A stretch of DNA of 64,000 bases from Thermanaerovibrio velox DSM 12556 (GTDB taxonomy: Bacteria > Synergistota > Synergistia > Synergistales > Synergistaceae): positions 62,001-126,000 of the forward strand of contig NZ_CM001377.1 of assembly GCF_000237825.1 (NCBI RefSeq), written 5' to 3'. Made by a program: the position numbers and the translations under genes. Below are positions 60,194 to 64,000 of this stretch, piece after piece (the first letter of the stretch is position 1; each line of letters opens with the position of its first letter). The notes below the pieces were generated by a model. It had not been told where the DNA came from and searched no databases. It was given only the letters and a program-made list of their open reading frames with translations.

Positions 60194-61579
60194 CTAATCC
60201 CTCCGGGGCTTTAAAAACCCCAGCATTAGGGCCGTGAGCCCTGCCCCCAGGGCTATCGAGAGGGCGTACATCCCAAGGTTCCCCACCGCACCGGGTATGG
60301 GGAGCACGAAGATCCCCCCGTGAGGGGCCCGCAGGGTGCAGTGGAACCCCATGGACATGGCCCCCGCCAGGGCGGAACCCGCCACGATGGAGGGTATGAC
60401 CCTTATGGGGTCCGACGCTGCGAAGGGTATGGCTCCCTCGGTTATGAAGGATATGCCCAGCACCCCCGCCGCCTTGGCGGCCTCGCGCTCCTCCTCGGAG
60501 AACTTGCGGGGGAACGCCATGGAAGCCAGGGCTATCCCAAGCGGAGGGGTCATGCCCGCCGCCATAACCGCCGCCATGGGCTCGAAGGAACCGCTGCCCA
60601 AAAGCCCCACCGCGAAGGTGTAGGCCGCCTTGTTCACGGGGCCTCCCATGTCGAAGGCCATCATGGCCCCTAGCAGCAGCCCCAACACCGCCGCGTTGGA
60701 GGAGCTCATGCCATTTAACGCCCCGGTGGTGGCGTCCATGAGGGCCTTCACCGGGGTCCCCACCACGTAGAGCATGAGGAAACCGGTTATGAGGGAGGAG
60801 AGAAGGGGTATCACCAGCACCGGCATCAGCCCCTGCAGCCCCTTGGGCAGCCGTACCTTTTGGGATATGAACAGGGCGCTGTATCCCGCGATGAAGCCCG
60901 AGGCGATACCTCCAAGGAACCCGGAGCCTATCTGGCTTGCCAGCATGCCCCCTATGAACCCCGGGGCAAGGCCCGGCCGGTCCGCTATGGAGTAGGCCAT
61001 GTAGGCGGAGAGCACCGGCACCATGAGGGCGAAAGCGGCTCCCCCGCCGATCTTCATCAGCCCCCATGCCAAGGACCCCTCTTGTTCAAAGGCCTTTATG
61101 CCGAAGGCAAAGGACATGGCTATCGACAGCCCCCCCGCCACCACCAGGGGTATCATGTAGGAAACCCCGGTCATCAGGTGCTTGTAGACCCCCCTGCCGG
61201 AAGGACCCGCGGGTTTCTCCTTCTGGGCGGGAAAGCCGCTCTTCGCCTCCCCGACGGTCCCGGCGGCCTGATAGACCGGCTCCTGGAGCACCCGCTCTAT
61301 CAGGGATTTGGAGTCCTTTATGGCCTCCCCGGTGGACACCGACAGCACCCGCTTGCCCTGGAACCGGTCCTTCTCAACCTTGGTGTCCGCCGCTATGATC
61401 ACCCCGTCCGCAAGGGATATGTCCTCCTGGGTGAGCAGGTTGTCCGCCCCTCCGGCCCCCCGGGTCTCCACCTTTATCTCGTGTCCCATCTCCTTCGCCG
61501 CCAGCTTTAACGCCTCCGCCGCCATGTAGGTGTGGGCTATGCCGGTGGGGCAAGAGGTTACCGCCACTATCTTAGCCAT
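60194..61579 (-). CDS. PTS fructose-type EIIBC component
   Basis: The protein has 461 residues from ATG 61579, with AGGAGGTG seven bases upstream. The EIIB domain (~1-100) has the phospho-Cys in AVTSCPTGIAHTYMAAEAL. After a linker the ~9-helix EIIC follows (GVSYMIPLVVAGGLSIAMSF, DRPGLAPGFIGGMLA, GGPVNKAAYTFAVGLLGSG, GISFITEGAIPFAASDP). It imports fructose, phosphorylating it to fructose-1-phosphate, the FruK substrate. EIIA is a separate gene upstream. Confidence 0.92.
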   Translation of the reverse strand: MAKIVAVTSCPTGIAHTYMAAEALKLAAKEMGHEIKVETRGAGGADNLLTQEDISLADGVIIAADTKVEKDRFQGKRVLSVSTGEAIKDSKSLIERVLQEPVYQAAGTVGEAKSGFPAQKEKPAGPSGRGVYKHLMTGVSYMIPLVVAGGLSIAMSFAFGIKAFEQEGSLAWGLMKIGGGAAFALMVPVLSAYMAYSIADRPGLAPGFIGGMLASQIGSGFLGGIASGFIAGYSALFISQKVRLPKGLQGLMPVLVIPLLSSLITGFLMLYVVGTPVKALMDATTGALNGMSSSNAAVLGLLLGAMMAFDMGGPVNKAAYTFAVGLLGSGSFEPMAAVMAAGMTPPLGIALASMAFPRKFSEEEREAAKAAGVLGISFITEGAIPFAASDPIRVIPSIVAGSALAGAMSMGFHCTLRAPHGGIFVLPIPGAVGNLGMYALSIALGAGLTALMLGFLKPRRD

Positions 61580-61717
61580 GAAAGGCACCTCCTGTTCGTC
61601 TGTGGGTACCAAAACGCCGCTACGCCCTTCAACACTTGGGACCCGCGGCGGAACAACCCCTTAGGGAAAGTCAAATGCCTCCGGGGGCCTAAACTCCTCT
61701 GGAGCCCCAGGGTCCGC

Positions 61718-62179
61718 CTAGTCCAGCTGAGATTCCATCTCAACTATCAAACGGTGGGCCTCCTCGGGGGATGAGGCGGAAAGCAGCCCCTCTCGGAAGC
61801 GATCGTGCATCAGAAGCCTTGCTATGTTGGACAGGGCCTTGAGGTGCTCCCCGTGCTCCCCCTGGGGTACCGCGATGAGGAAGAATATCCTGGCCTTCGT
61901 GCCGTCCATGGAGCCCACCTCCACCCCCTCCCGGGTCCTCCCCATGGCAATCCCAGGCTGCGCCACGTGGGAGGACTTGGCGTGGGGTATTGCCACCCCG
62001 TGTCCCACCCCGGTGGTCCCTAAGGCCTCCCGGGACGCAACGTCCGCAAGGTAGCCCTGGAGGTCCGTGACTATCCCGTCCCTCAACAGGGTCTCCCCAA
62101 GACGTTCCAGGACCAGCTCCTTCCCGGTCTCCTCCAGGTCAAGCAGGATCCTTCCGGCAGTTAACAGCTCCCCAATCAT
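61718..62179 (-). CDS. PTS fructose-type EIIA component
   Basis: The protein has 153 residues. The phospho-His is in GVGHGVAIPHAKSSHV. ARIFFLIAVPQGEHGEHLKAL (in part) and LSNIARLLM are typical of the EIIA-Fru/Mtl fold. It carries phosphate from HPr to EIIB. Its start overlaps the fruK stop by four bases (ATGA). The 105-base gap to the EIIBC gene holds only that gene's ribosome site. Confidence 0.92.
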   Translation of the reverse strand: MIGELLTAGRILLDLEETGKELVLERLGETLLRDGIVTDLQGYLADVASREALGTTGVGHGVAIPHAKSSHVAQPGIAMGRTREGVEVGSMDGTKARIFFLIAVPQGEHGEHLKALSNIARLLMHDRFREGLLSASSPEEAHRLIVEMESQLD

Positions 62180-63117
62180 GCTTCCACCTCCGATATCTTT
62201 ATCCGTTTCACCAGCTCCGCGACCCTCTCCGGGTCCACCCTCGGGGGGTCCAGCTTGGTTATGGCGCAGATGGCGAAGGCGGCCCCCAGGGATGCCACCT
62301 CCCTTAAACTCATCCCCCGCTCCATCCCGAGCGCCATGGCGGCCACCATGGCATCCCCGGCACCCACGGTGGTGAGGGCCTCCACCTTGGGGGGCCTCAC
62401 GAGGAGAAGCTCCTCCGCGGAGAAGAACAAAGCCCCATCCGCCCCAAGAGACAGGGCCCCCATGATGATCCCCGCCTCCCGGAGGCTCACCGCCGCCTCA
62501 ACGATTCCCCCGGGCCCCTCCCGGAGCCTTAAAACCTCCGACAGCTCCCGCAGGTTGGGTTTGACCCCGTCCGGACGAGCCTCAATGGCCAGCCTCAAGG
62601 GCTCGCCGCTGGTGTCCACGATCACCTTCTTTCCCAGGGCCTTCGCGAAATCCACCAAACGGGCCCAGGTGTCCAGGGGACAACCGGGGGGCAGACTGCC
62701 GGACAAGACCACCACCTTGGCCCCGCTCTCCCTTACGGCGTCCTCCACGGATCCCATCATCCAGGGCCTCCAATTTAGCCCCGGGAGGTTGATGTCCGTT
62801 ACGATGCGGCTTCCAAGGTCGGAGATCTTTATGTTCTCCCTCACCCTGCCAGGGACCGGGGTGAAACATCCCCTTACCCCGCGCCTTCTAAGGGACTCCA
62901 GGAAGAACCCCAGGTCCTCCTCCCCGATGATCCCAAGGGCCCTCACGTTTCGATGCCCGTAGTCCCCGAGGAACGAGGCCACGTTTATGCCCTTCCCAGC
63001 GGCCCCCACGTGGTCCCCCTGGGCCCGGTTCACATCCCCCACCTTGAACCCCTCCAGGAACACGGTCCTGTCCTTCGCGGGGTTCAAGGTCACGGTGGCT
63101 ATCCCCATCTCTTCCAT
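62176..63117 (-). CDS. fruK: 1-phosphofructokinase
   Basis: The protein has 313 residues from ATG 63117, seven bases after GGAGG. PfkB-family blocks: TVTLNPAKDRTVFLEGF, the AAGKGINVASFLGDYGHRNV region (in part), LSGSLPPGCPLDTW, KPNLREL, and catalytic-Asp TVGAGDAMVAAMALG. It phosphorylates fructose-1-phosphate to the 1,6-bisphosphate. The start lies inside the fruR C-terminus, so translation is coupled. Confidence 0.93.
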   Translation of the reverse strand: MEEMGIATVTLNPAKDRTVFLEGFKVGDVNRAQGDHVGAAGKGINVASFLGDYGHRNVRALGIIGEEDLGFFLESLRRRGVRGCFTPVPGRVRENIKISDLGSRIVTDINLPGLNWRPWMMGSVEDAVRESGAKVVVLSGSLPPGCPLDTWARLVDFAKALGKKVIVDTSGEPLRLAIEARPDGVKPNLRELSEVLRLREGPGGIVEAAVSLREAGIIMGALSLGADGALFFSAEELLLVRPPKVEALTTVGAGDAMVAAMALGMERGMSLREVASLGAAFAICAITKLDPPRVDPERVAELVKRIKISEVEA

Positions 63118-63878
63118 GTCAAGTCCTCCGTCGCTTGGATCACCGGCACCAGCTCGGCGATGTCCTTTATGTCCTCATCCCGGGCACCCCAATCGGTTAT
63201 GAGCCCCGTGAGCTCATCAAGGGGGAACATGCGGCAGGCGGTCTGAACCCTCAGCTTCGTGTGGTCCGCCAACAGGTAAGAACGCCCCGCCGCCTTGAGC
63301 ATGAGGCGTTTGGTGTTAGCCTCCTCGTGGTTCGGGGTGCTGGCGCCGAAGGAGGGATCCACCCCGTTGGCCCCTATGAGGGCCACGTCGAACCTCAGGT
63401 TCTCAAGCCCCAAGTCCGCCAGGAACCCCACCAGCGACCGAGGCCCCTTCCTCATGATCCCCCCTATAACCCAGAGCTCCACCGCCGGGTCCGACATGAA
63501 GAGCTGCGCCACGTCCAGGGAGTTGGTGGCCACCGTCACCGGCCGACCTGCAAGGCCGCGGGCCGCCTGAAGGGTGGTGGTGCCGGAATCTATGAAAACC
63601 CGCTCCCCGTCCCGAACGAACTCCGCCGCCACCTTCCCTATGGCCCGCTTCTCCTCCAGGTTCCTTATGCGCTTCTCCTTGAAAGACAGCTCCGCCCCGT
63701 ATCCCGCGGGCAGCGCACCCCCGTGGGTCCGCCTTATGAGCCCCCGCTCCTCGAGCTCCCGGAGGTCCCGCCTCACCGTGGCCTCCGAGGCCCCTATCTC
63801 GCTTGCTATCCGGGCCACCGACGTGGTCCCCCGGTTCACCCGGGCCAGCACCGCCGCCCGGCGCTCCTCCGGAAGCAT
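63099..63878 (-). CDS. DeoR-family repressor of the fructose operon (FruR-like)
   Basis: The protein has 259 residues. The N-terminal DeoR helix-turn-helix (VARIASEIGASEATVRRDLREL in part, RTHGGAL) is followed by a sugar-phosphate sensing domain (FIDSGTTTLQAARGLAG, ANGVDPSFGASTPNHEEANT in part, DHTKL). It is the first gene of fruR-fruK-EIIA-EIIBC. DeoR members of this context usually repress until fructose-1-phosphate is bound. The palindrome at 63932-63953 over the promoter is its likely target. Confidence 0.88.
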   Translation of the reverse strand: MLPEERRAAVLARVNRGTTSVARIASEIGASEATVRRDLRELEERGLIRRTHGGALPAGYGAELSFKEKRIRNLEEKRAIGKVAAEFVRDGERVFIDSGTTTLQAARGLAGRPVTVATNSLDVAQLFMSDPAVELWVIGGIMRKGPRSLVGFLADLGLENLRFDVALIGANGVDPSFGASTPNHEEANTKRLMLKAAGRSYLLADHTKLRVQTACRMFPLDELTGLITDWGARDEDIKDIAELVPVIQATEDLTWKRWG

Positions 63879-63929
63879 GACACCGCCCCCTTGGTGATTG
63901 AATTTGATTGATGTTGAACGGTTTTGATT

Positions 63930-63957
63930 ATTTTATCCTCCCCGGAGGATAAATCAA
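63930..63957 (-). promoter_or_regulatory. fru operon promoter with overlapping palindromic operator
   Basis: Minus strand: -35 TTGATT (63957-63952), 16 bases, -10 TAAAAT (63935-63930). A perfect palindrome, TTTATCCTCC-CC-GGAGGATAAA (63932-63953), covers the spacer and part of both elements. TTTGATT copies at ~63903 and ~63924 lie 21 bases apart, two helical turns. Confidence 0.6.
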
Positions 63958-63977
63958 TAGGGGAGGAGGGGTTTTTT

Positions 63978-63997
63978 AAGGGGCCCCTGGGCCCCTT
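63978..63997. repeat. GC-rich palindrome at right edge
   Basis: AAGGGGCCC (63978-63986) and GGGCCCCTT (63989-63997) form a perfect 9-bp hairpin. T6 lies before it on the plus strand, not after it. It may end a transcript of a gene beyond the window. Confidence 0.4.
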
Positions 63998-64000
63998 ACT

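Noticed and set aside
63978-63997. Terminator for the fru operon
   Set aside because: It lies upstream of that operon's promoter, and the T-run is on the wrong side for a plus-strand terminator.
1-64000. tRNA or rRNA genes, CRISPR array, insertion sequence or prophage
   Set aside because: I found no cloverleaf-like intergenic sequence, no regular short repeats with spacers, and no transposase, integrase or phage structural genes.

Overview
The window is GC-rich coding DNA with almost no spare sequence. Genes overlap by ATGA, GTGA or TTGA, and TTG starts are common. The gene set (full anaerobic corrin ring pathway, class-I tetrapyrrole genes without heme end-steps, fructose PTS, HD-GYP and GGDEF proteins, exported proteins with signal peptides) fits an anaerobic diderm bacterium. 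My best guess is a Synergistota member related to Thermanaerovibrio; this is inference from gene content and style, not a database match.

Layout. 1-6 kb: end of an AT-rich glycan cluster, then a PglE/A/D/C/F-like set for a diacetamido (bacillosamine-type) sugar and its lipid-linked transfer. 6-14.8 kb (minus): one long operon, cbiL - Gate-type membrane protein - hemA - precorrin-2 dehydrogenase - hemC - cobA/hemD - hemL - hemB - acyltransferase. It has its own promoter and a cobalamin riboswitch. 14.8-23.6 kb (minus): cbiC - exported cbiK - BtuF-like binding protein - cbiD - cbiET - cbiF - cbiG/H - cbiH/J behind a second, nearly identical riboswitch. 23.6-25.4 kb: ZIP transporter and a frameshifted ZnuA-like binding protein. 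25.6-29 kb: membrane-anchored binding protein plus a broken HD-GYP sensor. 29-34 kb: speE, cbiA-cbiP, a SUI1-type factor, dapF. 34-38 kb: K+ channel, exonuclease III, PduX-like kinase, small membrane protein, lytic transglycosylase. 38.5-45.2 kb: pstSCAB-phoU-phoB-phoR. 45.4-50.2 kb: PAS/HD-GYP protein, GAF/GGDEF protein, mannose-1-phosphate guanylyltransferase. 50.3-53.1 kb: exported PepF and an amino-acid-type binding protein. 53.1-54.7 kb: orphan trpB behind a Trp-rich leader peptide and attenuator. 54.7-58.6 kb: YbjN-like protein and nadABC. 58.9-63.9 kb: iron alcohol dehydrogenase and a fruRKAB operon.

How it works together. The two riboswitches and cbiA/cbiP/pduX-like genes make most of cobalamin synthesis from glutamyl-tRNA to cobyric acid. 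Because the B12 riboswitch leader precedes hemA-hemL-hemB-hemC-hemD, tetrapyrrole synthesis here appears dedicated to corrinoid. The most notable observations are: a 23-residue leader peptide with WWRW, whose ATG falls exactly on the predicted transcription start of orphan trpB; a riboswitch-controlled membrane protein with a Cys/His loop; an exported cobaltochelatase; and five frame breaks (four single extra G in G-runs, one 7-bp tandem duplication) in otherwise intact genes. The G-run breaks may be sequence errors.
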